Source of the DNA: Zafaria ginkgonis
GTDB lineage: Bacteria > Actinomycetota > Actinomycetes > Actinomycetales > Micrococcaceae
NCBI RefSeq assembly: GCF_039540195.1
Contig: NZ_BAABEO010000008.1
Span: 804,590 to 868,589 of the forward strand
Direction of reading: 5' to 3'
DNA length: 64,000 nt
Positions 34,599 through 42,666 of the stretch are shown piece after piece. Within the stretch, counting starts at the first letter, position 1, and every line of letters starts with the position of its first letter. The notes under the pieces were generated by a model. The model was given only the letters and a program-made list of their open reading frames with translations, did not search any database and was not told the DNA's origin. The position numbers and the translations under genes are program-made.

Positions 34599-37028
34599 CT
34601 ACGCCGTCGTGCCGGCGTCCGCCGCGACGGACAGCGCTTCGCGGGCGGTGCGCGCGGCGGCGACCAGGTTGCGCAGCGACTCGGTGGTCTCCGCGTAGCC
34701 GCGGGTCTTCAGGCCGCAGTCCGGGTTGATCCACAGCTGGCGGGCCGGGATGGAGGCCAGCGCGGTGCCGATCAGGCCATCGATCTCCGCTGCCGACGGC
34801 ACGCGCGGGGAGTGGATGTCATAGACGCCCGGGCCGATCCCGCGGCCGAAGCCGAAGCCGGCGATGTCCGCCACGACCTCCAGCCGGGAGCGGGCCGCCT
34901 CGATGCTGGTCACGTCCGCGTCCAGGCCGTCGATGGCGGAGATGACCTCGCCGAACTCCGAGTAACACAGGTGGGTGTGGATCTGGGTGCCGTCCGCGGC
35001 CCCGGAGGTGGCCAGCCGGAAGGAGGCCACCGACCAGTCCAGGTAGGCGGGCTGGTCCCCGGCGCGCAGCGGCAGCAGTTCGCGCAGGGCCGGCTCGTCG
35101 ACCTGCACGATCCCGATGCCGGCGGCCTCGAGGTCGGCGATCTCGTCGCGCAGGGCCAGCGCGACCTGGTTGGCGGTCTCCCCCAGCGGCTGGTCGTCGC
35201 GGACGAAGGACCAGGCGAGGATGGTGACCGGGCCGGTGAGCATGCCCTTGAGCGGCTTCTCGGTGAGGGACTGCGCGAAGGTGATCCACGGGACCGTGAA
35301 GGCCTTCGGGCGGGACACGTCGCCCCAGAGGATGGAGGGGCGGGTGGCGCGGGAGCCGTAGGACTGGACCCAGCCGTTGCGGGTCTCGGCGAAGCCGTCG
35401 AAGTTCTCCGCGAAGTACTGGACCATGTCGTTGCGCTCGGCCTCGCCGTGGACCAGCACGTCCAGGCCCAGGTCCTCCTGCAGGCGGACCACGCGGGTGA
35501 TCTCCTCCTTCAGGAAGGACTCGTAGGCCTCCGGGGTGCTCTTGCCGGCGGCCGCCGCGGCGCGGGCCTTGCGGACCTCGCCGGTCTGCGGGAAGGAACC
35601 GATCGTGGTGGTCGGCAGCAGCGGCAGGGCGAGCGCCTTCTCCTGCGCGGCGGAGCGGACCTCCGCGGCGGAGCGGGAGAAGTCGGCCGGGGCCAGGGCG
35701 GCGGTGCGCGTCCGGACGGCCTGCTGGGTGGTTCCGGCGAAGCGTTCGCGGCGGGAAATGGCCTCGGCGGCGGCGGACAGCTCGGCGGCGACCCCGGCGC
35801 GGTCCGCGAGGCCGCGGGCGAGCACGGAGACCTCGGCGACCTTCTGGTCGGCGAAGGCCAGCCATTCGGGCAGGTGGGCCGGCAGGTCCGTCTCGGCGGC
35901 GACGTCGTGCGGGACGTGCAGCAGCGAGGTGGCGGTGGCCGCGACCAACTCGGCCGTCGGGTCCCCCGCGCGCAGGTCGGCGCGGAGGGACTCGAGCGCG
36001 TCCAGGGAGGCGGAGAGGTCGTTGCGCCAGATGTTGCGGGCGTTGACGACGCCGGCGACGAAGCGCACGCCGGTCTTCGCGATCGCGGCCAGGGCCGGGG
36101 CGAGCGGGCGGCGGCCGCGGACCAGATCGGCGTGGACGGCCTCGATGCCGGTGGAGGCCAGCGTCTGCAGGGCCTCGCCGGGGGCCTGAAGCGATCCGGC
36201 GGTGCCATAGCCGGTGGTGACCAGCAGCGCGGGGCGGGTGCCGGCGGCGGCCGGGGTCCCGGCGTCGTTCGCGGAGACGACCGGGGCGTTGGCCAGTTCG
36301 AGGTAAACGCGCTCGGCGACGCCGCCCGGGGCGATCAGCGCGGCCCCGCGGTCGGTCGCCAGCGCGGGCTCGTCGAGCTGGACCCACTCGGCGCCGGCCG
36401 CGGCGAGCTGGGCGAGGATGCCCTGGTAGGCGGCCACGGCGTCGTCGATGCGGGAGAGCGGGTCGAAGCCTTCCGGCGCGCCGTCCTCCGGCTTGGCCAG
36501 CAGCAGGTAGGTGATCGGGCCCACGAGGACCGGGCGCAGCGTGGAGCCGGCGGCGCGGTGGCGGCGGACGATGCCGGCCAGGCGGTGCGCGACGGCCCGC
36601 AGCGGGGTGTCCGGGCCGATCTCCGGGACCAGGTAGTGGTAGTTGGTGTCGAACCACTTGGTCAGCTCCAGCGGCGGGCGCTGCCCGTCGCCGCGGGCCA
36701 GCGTGAAGTAGCCGGCCAGGTCCACGGCCCCGTCCTCGACGGCGAGGTCGGCGAAGCGGGCCGGGAGCGCGCCGAGGGCGGCGGTGGCATCAAGCACCTG
36801 GTCGTAGAGGGCGAAGTCGGCCGGGATCGAGGAGTCGGCGCGGTTCAGGCCCAGCTGCTCCAGGCGGGCGACGGTCGCGTCCTGCAGGGTTGCGGCGACG
36901 CTTTCCAGGCCGTCCTCGTCGAGGGTGCCGGCCCAGTGGGATTCCACGGCCCGCTTGAGTTCGCGGTTCGGGCCCAGGCGGGGGTAGCCGAGGATGGTGG
37001 CGGCGGGGAAGGTGTTGGCGGTGGTCAC
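34599..37028 (-). CDS. metE: Cobalamin-independent methionine synthase
   Basis: The 809-residue enzyme transfers the methyl group of 5-methyl-THF-polyglutamate to homocysteine. N-terminal ILGYPRLGPNRELKRAVE and the C-terminal catalytic barrel are complete. The zinc ligands are visible in QIHTHLCYSEF (His, Cys) and NPDCGLKTR (Cys), and VDEPALRELLP contributes substrate contacts. The GTG at 37028 was preferred because AGGAG lies about 6 nt upstream and the family N-terminus begins right after it. In-frame ATGs at 37130 and 37154 would add a His/Asn/Pro-rich leader not seen in the family. It is transcribed after metF, so it falls under the same SAM riboswitch. Confidence 0.95.
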   Translation of the reverse strand: MTTANTFPAATILGYPRLGPNRELKRAVESHWAGTLDEDGLESVAATLQDATVARLEQLGLNRADSSIPADFALYDQVLDATAALGALPARFADLAVEDGAVDLAGYFTLARGDGQRPPLELTKWFDTNYHYLVPEIGPDTPLRAVAHRLAGIVRRHRAAGSTLRPVLVGPITYLLLAKPEDGAPEGFDPLSRIDDAVAAYQGILAQLAAAGAEWVQLDEPALATDRGAALIAPGGVAERVYLELANAPVVSANDAGTPAAAGTRPALLVTTGYGTAGSLQAPGEALQTLASTGIEAVHADLVRGRRPLAPALAAIAKTGVRFVAGVVNARNIWRNDLSASLDALESLRADLRAGDPTAELVAATATSLLHVPHDVAAETDLPAHLPEWLAFADQKVAEVSVLARGLADRAGVAAELSAAAEAISRRERFAGTTQQAVRTRTAALAPADFSRSAAEVRSAAQEKALALPLLPTTTIGSFPQTGEVRKARAAAAAGKSTPEAYESFLKEEITRVVRLQEDLGLDVLVHGEAERNDMVQYFAENFDGFAETRNGWVQSYGSRATRPSILWGDVSRPKAFTVPWITFAQSLTEKPLKGMLTGPVTILAWSFVRDDQPLGETANQVALALRDEIADLEAAGIGIVQVDEPALRELLPLRAGDQPAYLDWSVASFRLATSGAADGTQIHTHLCYSEFGEVISAIDGLDADVTSIEAARSRLEVVADIAGFGFGRGIGPGVYDIHSPRVPSAAEIDGLIGTALASIPARQLWINPDCGLKTRGYAETTESLRNLVAAARTAREALSVAADAGTTA

Positions 37029-37140
37029 GGTGTGCTCCTGCTTCTCGGTGTGCTGGGGGTTCTCAGCGGGGTGGGGGTTGTTTTGGTGGTTCGGGTGGTC
37101 TTGGTGGTTGTCGGGGCCGGCGGTGCTCATACGGCGGCAC

Positions 37141-38097
37141 TCATCGGGCGGCACTGAGCGGTCTGTCGGCCGGCTGGAGGTCCAGCTGGCCGGTGTCCAG
37201 CGGCACCGCGCGGGTGCCGGGCAGGCCCACGGCTTCGATCACGTCGAGCGAGCCGCGGTGGTCGTTGAAGGTGTACAGGTGCAGGCCCGGCGCCCCGGCG
37301 GCCAGGGCGGCGCGCCCCAGGCCGGCCGCGTGGTCCACGCCGATGCGGTGGCGTTCGGCGTCGCTGGAGGCCGTTTCCAGGCGGTGCAGCAGCTCGCGCT
37401 CGGCCGGAAGCCCGGTGAGGACGGAGAGCCGGCGCAGCCGTGCCACGCTGGAGACCGGGATGATGCCCGGGATGATCGGGATCGTGACTCCGGCCTTGCG
37501 GGCCGCCTCGACCAGCCGCTCGTAGTCGCCGGCCTGGAAGTAGACCTGGGTGATCGCGAAGTTCGCGCCGGAACGCTCCTTGGAGAGCAGCACCTCGACG
37601 TCGTGCTGGAAGCTCGGCGATTCCGGGTGGCGGTGCGCGTAGGCCGCGACGCCGACCGCCAGCCGTCCGCCGGCCAGCGCTGCGCTGTGCCGCCGCTCCA
37701 CGTCGCGGATCAGCTCCACGAGGTAGCGGGCGAACGGCAGTTCGCCACGGAACGCCTCCGGATCCTGGGGCAGGTCACCGCGCAGGGCCAGCACCCCGCG
37801 CACGCCCAGGGACAGGAAGTAGCGGACCAGCAGGTCCAGGCTTTCGCGGGTCTCCCCCACGCAGCACAGATGGGCCAGCGGGCGCAACCTGGTGTTCTCG
37901 GTCAGGTGCCGGATCAGTTCCACGGAGGCCCTCCGGCGCTCCGGGGTGCCGTTGTAGGTGACGGACACGTAGTCGGGCCGGGAGGCCTCCAGCGCGGCCA
38001 CGGTTTCCAGCACCGAGTCGCTGGCGTCACGGTGCACCGGCGGATACAACTCGTAGGACAACGACGGCGGTGCCGCCGTGGTGGGGGGTGGTGCCAT
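37141..38097 (-). CDS. metF: Methylenetetrahydrofolate reductase
   Basis: The 318-residue flavoprotein reduces 5,10-methylene-THF to 5-methyl-THF, the methyl donor for MetE. Family elements are LSYELYPPV near the start, DYVSVTYNGTPERRRASVELI, VRGVLALRGDLPQDPE, NFAITQVYFQAGDYERLVEAARKAGV and PIIPGIIPVSS. GAGGAG lies about 5 nt before the ATG. It is the first gene after a SAM-I riboswitch and is followed by metE, so the last two steps of methionine synthesis are expressed together and repressed by SAM. Confidence 0.95.
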   Translation of the reverse strand: MAPPPTTAAPPSLSYELYPPVHRDASDSVLETVAALEASRPDYVSVTYNGTPERRRASVELIRHLTENTRLRPLAHLCCVGETRESLDLLVRYFLSLGVRGVLALRGDLPQDPEAFRGELPFARYLVELIRDVERRHSAALAGGRLAVGVAAYAHRHPESPSFQHDVEVLLSKERSGANFAITQVYFQAGDYERLVEAARKAGVTIPIIPGIIPVSSVARLRRLSVLTGLPAERELLHRLETASSDAERHRIGVDHAAGLGRAALAAGAPGLHLYTFNDHRGSLDVIEAVGLPGTRAVPLDTGQLDLQPADRPLSAAR

Positions 38098-38211
38098 GAC
38101 TCTCCTCGTCGGTTTGAACGAGGGAGCGCATCGGCTAGCAAGCCCGGAAAATCAGCCGAAATCCCGAGCCGCGGCACGCCGAGGCCTCGAGGTGGTTTCG
38201 CTGATGCGTCT

Positions 38212-38314
38212 CCATCGCTTCTGGCGGTAGCACCGTTCCGAAGGACCCGCGAGGGGTGCCATCGGATGGTTGCTGCGGCGTCATCGATCCAGATCTCTCG
38301 GCCGCTCTTGATGG
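38212..38314 (-). promoter_or_regulatory. SAM-I (S-box) riboswitch of the metF-metE operon
   Basis: On the minus strand the RNA starts with CCATC, which pairs with GATGG at the 3' end (P1). It contains ATCAAGAGCGGCCGAGAGA, CTGGATCGATGACGCCGCAGCAACC and GGTGCTACCGCCAG, the conserved S-box core (AAGAG, GAUGA, GCAACC, GGUGCUA). The aptamer ends 114 nt before metF, leaving room for an expression platform. SAM binding should repress metF and metE. Confidence 0.93.
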
Positions 38315-38326
38315 TTTGGTTCGACT

Positions 38327-38356
38327 ATCTAAAACCGGAATCGGTGCCCCGTGCAA
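38327..38356 (-). promoter_or_regulatory. Probable promoter of metF-metE
   Basis: On the minus strand TTGCAC (38356-38351) is followed after 18 nt by TTAGAT (38332-38327), close to the -35 and -10 consensus. Transcription would begin near 38320, a few bases before the first stem of the SAM riboswitch, which supports the call. Confidence 0.6.
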
Positions 38357-38393
38357 GCGCTCCGCGCCGAAACTGTCATGGAGCCTTTTATGA

Positions 38394-38488
38394 CGAAACA
38401 TGACGCCGAAAACGCCGCGCGGCGCGCTCCCAGCCCCGGTTCGGGAGCCGAAAACGCGCCGTGCGGCGTCTCGGGACGACATGTTTCG
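38394..38488. repeat. Nested 95-nt inverted repeat upstream of metF promoter
   Basis: Outer arms CGAAACATG (38394-38402) and CATGTTTCG (38480-38488) match perfectly. Inside, ACGCCGCGCGGCGCG pairs with CGCGCCGTGCGGCGT with one mismatch, and an innermost CTCCC/GGGAG closes the stem. With the riboswitch and repeat copy B it fills most of 38098-38675, the only gene-free stretch over 300 bp in the window. Confidence 0.7.
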
Positions 38489-38503
38489 CGTCTGCCCCTT
38501 ATT

Positions 38504-38630
38504 GCGTTTGGCCAAAGGACCGTGTGCCCCTTCTGCGTTTCACCAAAGGACGATGTCGGGTTTGGCGCCCAAACCCGACATCGTCCTTTGGTGAAACGCG
38601 TACCGGGAGCAGGAAGCCTTGGCGAAACCG
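38504..38630. repeat. Dispersed structured repeat, copy B
   Basis: This is the best-preserved copy. Unit U1 (38504-38534, GCGTTTGGCCAAAGGAC..) is followed by U2 (38535-38565, GCGTTTCACCAAAGGACG..), a 3-nt loop, then an exact 31-nt reverse complement of U2 (38569-38599). A diverged reverse complement of U1 (38600-38630) follows. The central 65 nt fold into a perfect 31-bp stem. It lies between the 3' end of the amino-acid ABC operon (minus) and the metF promoter region. Confidence 0.92.
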
Positions 38631-38675
38631 GATCGTCCCGGCCAGGACCAGCCCCCGGCCCCTTCTCGGGGAGGG

Positions 38676-39641
38676 CTAGTCGCCCAGCCCCGGGGGGTTC
38701 AGCTCGGACTCGGCGATCCCTTCGTCGGCCAGGCCCCAGCGCTCGAGGACGCTGGCGTAGGTGCCGTTTTCGATGAGGTGGTTGATGCCGGCCTGTGCGG
38801 CTTCGGCCAGGCCGGAGCCCTTCTTCACCGTCACGGCGATGTTGGCCTTCTCCGGCCACCCGCCGGCGATGAGGCCCACCTGCTTGCTCTTGCCGTCCTG
38901 CGCGGCCTTGTACGCGGAGGTCGCGTTCGGCCCGAAGGTCGCGTCGGCCCGTCCGGACTGCAGCGCCAGCGAGGAGGCGGAGTCGTCGTCGTAGTACTGG
39001 AACTCGATCGGCTTCAGGCCGTTCTTCTTGTTCTCCGCGTCCCAGTCCAGCAGGATCTTCTCCTGGTTGGTCCCGGAGCCGACGATGATGCGCAGCCCGG
39101 CGACGTCCTCCGCCTTCTCCAGGCCGGTGATCGCCGAATCGCTCTTGACGTAGAAGCCCAGCTTGTCTTCGCGGTAGCTGGCGAAGTCGAACTTGTCCTT
39201 GCGTTCCTTGGTCACGGTGACGTTGGACAGGACGGCCTCATACTTGCCGGACTCCACGCCCAGCGGCCAGTCGGCCCACGCGACGTCGACGATCTCTGCC
39301 TCCAGGCCCAGCGAGTCGGCGAGCGCATGGGCGATGTCGACCTCGTTGCCCACGGGCGTCTTGTTGTCCGTGGCGTACACGGCCAACGGGGCGGCCCACG
39401 GGCTCACCGCGACGGTCAGCTTCCCGTCCGCGGACACCGATTCCGGGACCAGCGCCGCGGCCTCGGCCGACTTGTCCGAGGCGTAGCGCTGCTGGTCCGG
39501 GGAGAGGTCGAAGGCCTTGACATCCGACGCCGGGTTGGTGGCGGCGGAGGCTCCGGGGTCGGCGCAGCCGGCGAGGACGGCGGTCCCCAGGACGGAGACC
39601 AGCACGGCGGCGGGCAGGGCGGAACGGAGAGGGGATGTCAT
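38676..39641 (-). CDS. ABC transporter substrate-binding lipoprotein (polar amino acid type), copy 2
   Basis: The 321-residue family 3 solute-binding protein has a lipoprotein signal (AVLVSVLGTAVLAGC, lipidated Cys near residue 26). It then has the SBP_bac_3 core: LTVAVSPWAAPLAVYATDNKTPVGNEVDIAHALADSLGLEAEIVDVAWADWPLGVESGKYEAVLSNVTVT and later VGSGTNQEKILLDW. It is clearly paralogous to the binding protein encoded at 40814-41800, with many identical stretches (GSGTNQEKILL, LAVYATD, VLERWGLA). Two binding proteins sharing one permease/ATPase would widen substrate range, as with TcyJ/TcyK of Bacillus. It is the last gene of the operon, after an LLM monooxygenase. Confidence 0.9.
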   Translation of the reverse strand: MTSPLRSALPAAVLVSVLGTAVLAGCADPGASAATNPASDVKAFDLSPDQQRYASDKSAEAAALVPESVSADGKLTVAVSPWAAPLAVYATDNKTPVGNEVDIAHALADSLGLEAEIVDVAWADWPLGVESGKYEAVLSNVTVTKERKDKFDFASYREDKLGFYVKSDSAITGLEKAEDVAGLRIIVGSGTNQEKILLDWDAENKKNGLKPIEFQYYDDDSASSLALQSGRADATFGPNATSAYKAAQDGKSKQVGLIAGGWPEKANIAVTVKKGSGLAEAAQAGINHLIENGTYASVLERWGLADEGIAESELNPPGLGD

Positions 39642-39697
39642 GGGGATGCCTTTCGATGGGGTGGCAGGTGGTGGGTGGTGCGGGCAGGCAAGCGGGG

Positions 39698-40804
39698 CTA
39701 GCGGGTGGCGGCCAGGGCGGCGGGCACCCCGTGGACTCGGGCGGCGAAGGGGTCCTCCGCCTCCCACAGGGTGGTCGGTGCCGCGGCCCGGACCGCCGGG
39801 ATGACCTCGGCGGCGAAGCGTTCGAGGACCTCCAGCTGCTGGCCGAACGGCAGCGTGGTGGGCAGCGAGATCGCCTGGAGCGCGTGCCCGTACAGCGCGT
39901 GGTACTCCAGGATCTTCGCGGCCACGTCCTCCGGGCTGCCGACCAGGGACGGTCCCTCGGCGACGGCATGGTCGATGCTGCGGAACGGGGAGTTGTTGCC
40001 GGGCACGTCGCGGCCGGCGGTCAGGGCCTCGTAGACGGGGCCGAACTGCCGCTTGGCCTCGGCCGTGGTGTCCGCGAGGAAGATGCCGCCCGCCCCGGCG
40101 CCGGAAGCGATGTACCGGTGGGCGGGGTCGTGGCCGGCGGCGTCGTACCGTTCGGCGTAGTGGTCGATCAGCACCTTGTAGTTCTCGCGGGGCTGGATGG
40201 CGTTGGCGGTGAACAGCGGATCGCCCCAGTCGCCGGCCAGCGCCGCGGAGGCCAGGGAGGTCGCCGAGCCGTGCCACACGCGCGGCGCGCCCGCGTACGG
40301 CCGCGGCGTCGTCGTCGTCGGCTCCACCAGTGCCGGCCGGAACCGGCCCTCCCAGGTGACGCCCTCCTCCCGCCACAGCCGGCGCAGCAGCGCGTACTTC
40401 TCCGCCAGCAGGTCCCACTGGTCGGCCAGGTCCAACCCGAACAGGGGGTACTGCAGCACCTCGTTGCCCTTGCCGATGCCCAGTTCCAGCCGGCCGCGCG
40501 AGAGCTGGTCGATGGTCGCGTAGTCCTCGGCGACGCGTACCGGGTCCAGGACGGAGAGGACCGTGACCCCGGTGTGCAGGCGGATGGTGCTGGTGGTCGC
40601 GGCGATGGCGGCCAGGACCGTGGTCGGCGAGGAGGAGATGAACTCCCCGGCGTGCCGCTCCCCGATGGAGAAGGAGTCGTATCCGAGCTCCTCCGCCCGG
40701 CGCGCGGTCTCCAGGACCTGCTCCAGGCGTTCGGCGGTGGAGACGCCCTCCCCCGTCACCGGGTTGTTCAGGTGCGGGATGATGTCCAGGACCTGGAACT
40801 TCAC
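39698..40804 (-). CDS. LLM-class flavin-dependent monooxygenase, single-component-luciferase subgroup
   Basis: This 368-residue bacterial-luciferase-like enzyme shows GYDSFSIGERHAGEFISSSPTTVLAAIAATTSTIRLHTGVTVLSVLDPVRVAEDYATIDQLSRGRLELGIGKGN, the classical LLM N-terminal pattern. It resembles the CmoO/YtmO group rather than NtaA/SnaA/DszA. It lies inside an amino-acid ABC transporter operon, between two substrate-binding protein genes. This argues that the imported compound is its substrate or precursor. GTG start 9 nt after the preceding stop. A flavin reductase partner is not evident. Confidence 0.9.
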   Translation of the reverse strand: MKFQVLDIIPHLNNPVTGEGVSTAERLEQVLETARRAEELGYDSFSIGERHAGEFISSSPTTVLAAIAATTSTIRLHTGVTVLSVLDPVRVAEDYATIDQLSRGRLELGIGKGNEVLQYPLFGLDLADQWDLLAEKYALLRRLWREEGVTWEGRFRPALVEPTTTTPRPYAGAPRVWHGSATSLASAALAGDWGDPLFTANAIQPRENYKVLIDHYAERYDAAGHDPAHRYIASGAGAGGIFLADTTAEAKRQFGPVYEALTAGRDVPGNNSPFRSIDHAVAEGPSLVGSPEDVAAKILEYHALYGHALQAISLPTTLPFGQQLEVLERFAAEVIPAVRAAAPTTLWEAEDPFAARVHGVPAALAATR

Positions 40805-40813
40805 GTCCGGCCC

Positions 40814-41800
40814 CTACTTGCCGAAGTTCTCGGCGTTGACCACGGAGGACTCCGGGATGGCCTCCTCGGCCAGGCCCCAGCGCTCAAGGACCTGCTCGTA
40901 GGAGCCGTCCTCGATCGCGGAGTTGACGGCGGCCGCGATCGGTTCGGCCAGCCCGTTGCCGCGCAGCGTGGTGGCGGCGACCAGGGTTTCGGACGGCCAG
41001 CCGGCGTTGACCTTGCCGACGATCTTCAGGTCGTCGCGGGTGTTCTCGCGGTAGGTCGCGCTCGGGTACGGGGAAAGGTTCAGGTCCAGCCGGCCGGAGG
41101 ACAGCGCCAGGATGGTGTCTGCGTCGGTGCCGTAGTACTGCAGCTCGGCCGGGGCCTTGCCCGCGTCCTCGAGTTCCTTGTTCCAGGCCAGGAGGATCTT
41201 TTCCTGATTGGTTCCGGACCCCACGGCGACCTTCTTGCCGGAGATGTCGGCGGAGCCGTTGACGGTGATGTCCGAATCGGTGCGGGCCTCGAAGGCCATG
41301 AACGCGGCGCGGTAGGGGGCGAAGTCGAAGAGCTTCACACGCTCGCCGTTGATGCCGACATTGGAGATCACGGCCTCGAAGTCTCCGGACTGCGTCTTCA
41401 GCGGCCAGTTCTCCCAGGACGTGACCTGCAGGTCCAGTTCCAGTCCCAGCTTGTCGGCGACCAGCTGGGCGACGTCCGCCTCGTTGCCGACCACGGTCTT
41501 GTCATCCGTGGCGTAGACGGCCAGCGGGGCGGCGAACGGGCTGAGGGCAACGGTCAGCTTCCCGTCCGCGGCGATGTCCGCGGGCACCTGCGCCGCGATC
41601 TCGGCCACCTTCTCTGCCCGGACGCGGTCCTGCTCCGGCGAGAGGTTGTAGGTGACGCCGTTCTCCGCCGCGACGGCGCTGGCGGGGGCGGCGGATCCCG
41701 ACGCCGCGGAGCCGGGGTCGGCGCAGGCGGACAGGGCCAGCACGGCGACGGCGGTGACGGCCGCGAAGGCGGGGAAGCGGCAGGTGCGGGTGGTGGACAT
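40814..41800 (-). CDS. ABC transporter substrate-binding lipoprotein (polar amino acid type), copy 1
   Basis: The 328-residue family 3 binding protein has a lipoprotein signal ending VLALSAC (Cys near residue 26), a short Ala/Ser-rich linker, and the binding domain LTVALSPFAAPLAVYATDDKTVVGNEADVAQLVADKLGLELDLQVTSWENWPLKTQSGDFEAVISNVG. The arginine-type motif expected for plain amino-acid ligands is not obvious. AAGGAG precedes the ATG by 8 nt. It is the third gene of the permease-ATPase-SBP-LLM-SBP operon and a paralogue of 38676-39641. Ligand inferred: a sulfur amino acid derivative. Confidence 0.9.
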   Translation of the reverse strand: MSTTRTCRFPAFAAVTAVAVLALSACADPGSAASGSAAPASAVAAENGVTYNLSPEQDRVRAEKVAEIAAQVPADIAADGKLTVALSPFAAPLAVYATDDKTVVGNEADVAQLVADKLGLELDLQVTSWENWPLKTQSGDFEAVISNVGINGERVKLFDFAPYRAAFMAFEARTDSDITVNGSADISGKKVAVGSGTNQEKILLAWNKELEDAGKAPAELQYYGTDADTILALSSGRLDLNLSPYPSATYRENTRDDLKIVGKVNAGWPSETLVAATTLRGNGLAEPIAAAVNSAIEDGSYEQVLERWGLAEEAIPESSVVNAENFGK

Positions 41801-41868
41801 GGTGGTGCTCCTTGGTGGTTCCGGTGCGGGTGAAAACAGTGACCTGAAAGTGGTCAGATGAAGGGGGT

Positions 41869-42666
41869 CTAGAGGTTGAAGGCCGGTTCGATGACCTTGG
41901 ACAGGAAGGTCCGGGTGCGCTCGTGCCGCGGGTCGCCGAAGATCTGCGTGGGCGTTCCCTGCTCGACGACGCGACCCTCGTCCATGAAGACGACGCGGTC
42001 GGCGACGTCGCGGGCGAAACCCATCTCGTGGGTGACGATGACCAGGGTGGTTCCGGAGGAGGCGAGCGCGCGGATCACGTCGAGGACCTCCCCGACGAGT
42101 TCGGGGTCCAGCGCCGACGTCGGCTCGTCGAACAGGACCACCTTCGGGTCCAGCGCCAGCGCGCGGGCGATGGCGACGCGCTGCTGCTGGCCGCCGGAGA
42201 GCTGGCGGGGGTAGGCGTCCGCCCGGTCCTCGAGGCCGACGCGGCGCAGCAGCTCCAGGCCGCGCTCGCGCGCCTGCGCCTTGTCCTTCTTCTGCGCGTA
42301 CACGGGTGCCTCGACGATGTTCTCCAGCGCCGTCAGGTGCGGGAACAGGTTGAAGTTCTGGAACACCATGCCGATGTGGGTGCGCTGGCGCAGGATCTCG
42401 TGCTCGCGCAGCTCGTGGAGCCTGCCGCCGCGGACCGCGTAGCCGACCAGTTCCCCGTCCACGGCGATGGTCCCGCCGTCGACCTTTTCCAGGTGGTTGA
42501 TGGTGCGCAGCAGCGTGGACTTCCCCGAACCGGAGGGGCCGAGGATGGCCACGACCTCCCCGGGTTCGACCGTCAGGTCGATGCCCTTGAGGACCTCGGT
42601 GCCGCCGAAGGACTTGCGGACGTCGCGGAGCTGGATCAGGCCCTTGGTGGCCGGTGCGGCGGTCAT
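41869..42666 (-). CDS. Amino-acid ABC transporter ATP-binding protein
   Basis: The 265-residue ATPase of the polar amino acid uptake (GlnQ/TcyN) type has Walker A GPSGSGKST, Q-loop MVFQNFNLFPHLTALENI, signature LSGGQQQRVA, Walker B VVLFDEPTSALD and the switch histidine in VIVTHEMGFARDVAD. The order and spacing are canonical. It starts within the permease gene's last 4 nt (ATGA overlap). It drives import of the ligand delivered by either of the two binding proteins. Confidence 0.95.
   Translation of the reverse strand: MTAAPATKGLIQLRDVRKSFGGTEVLKGIDLTVEPGEVVAILGPSGSGKSTLLRTINHLEKVDGGTIAVDGELVGYAVRGGRLHELREHEILRQRTHIGMVFQNFNLFPHLTALENIVEAPVYAQKKDKAQARERGLELLRRVGLEDRADAYPRQLSGGQQQRVAIARALALDPKVVLFDEPTSALDPELVGEVLDVIRALASSGTTLVIVTHEMGFARDVADRVVFMDEGRVVEQGTPTQIFGDPRHERTRTFLSKVIEPAFNL

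Noticed and set aside
38351..38776. Small open frames running through repeat copy B
   Set aside because: The predicted peptides simply translate the hairpin repeat; similar peptides appear at copy C in the other strand, as expected for a palindrome.
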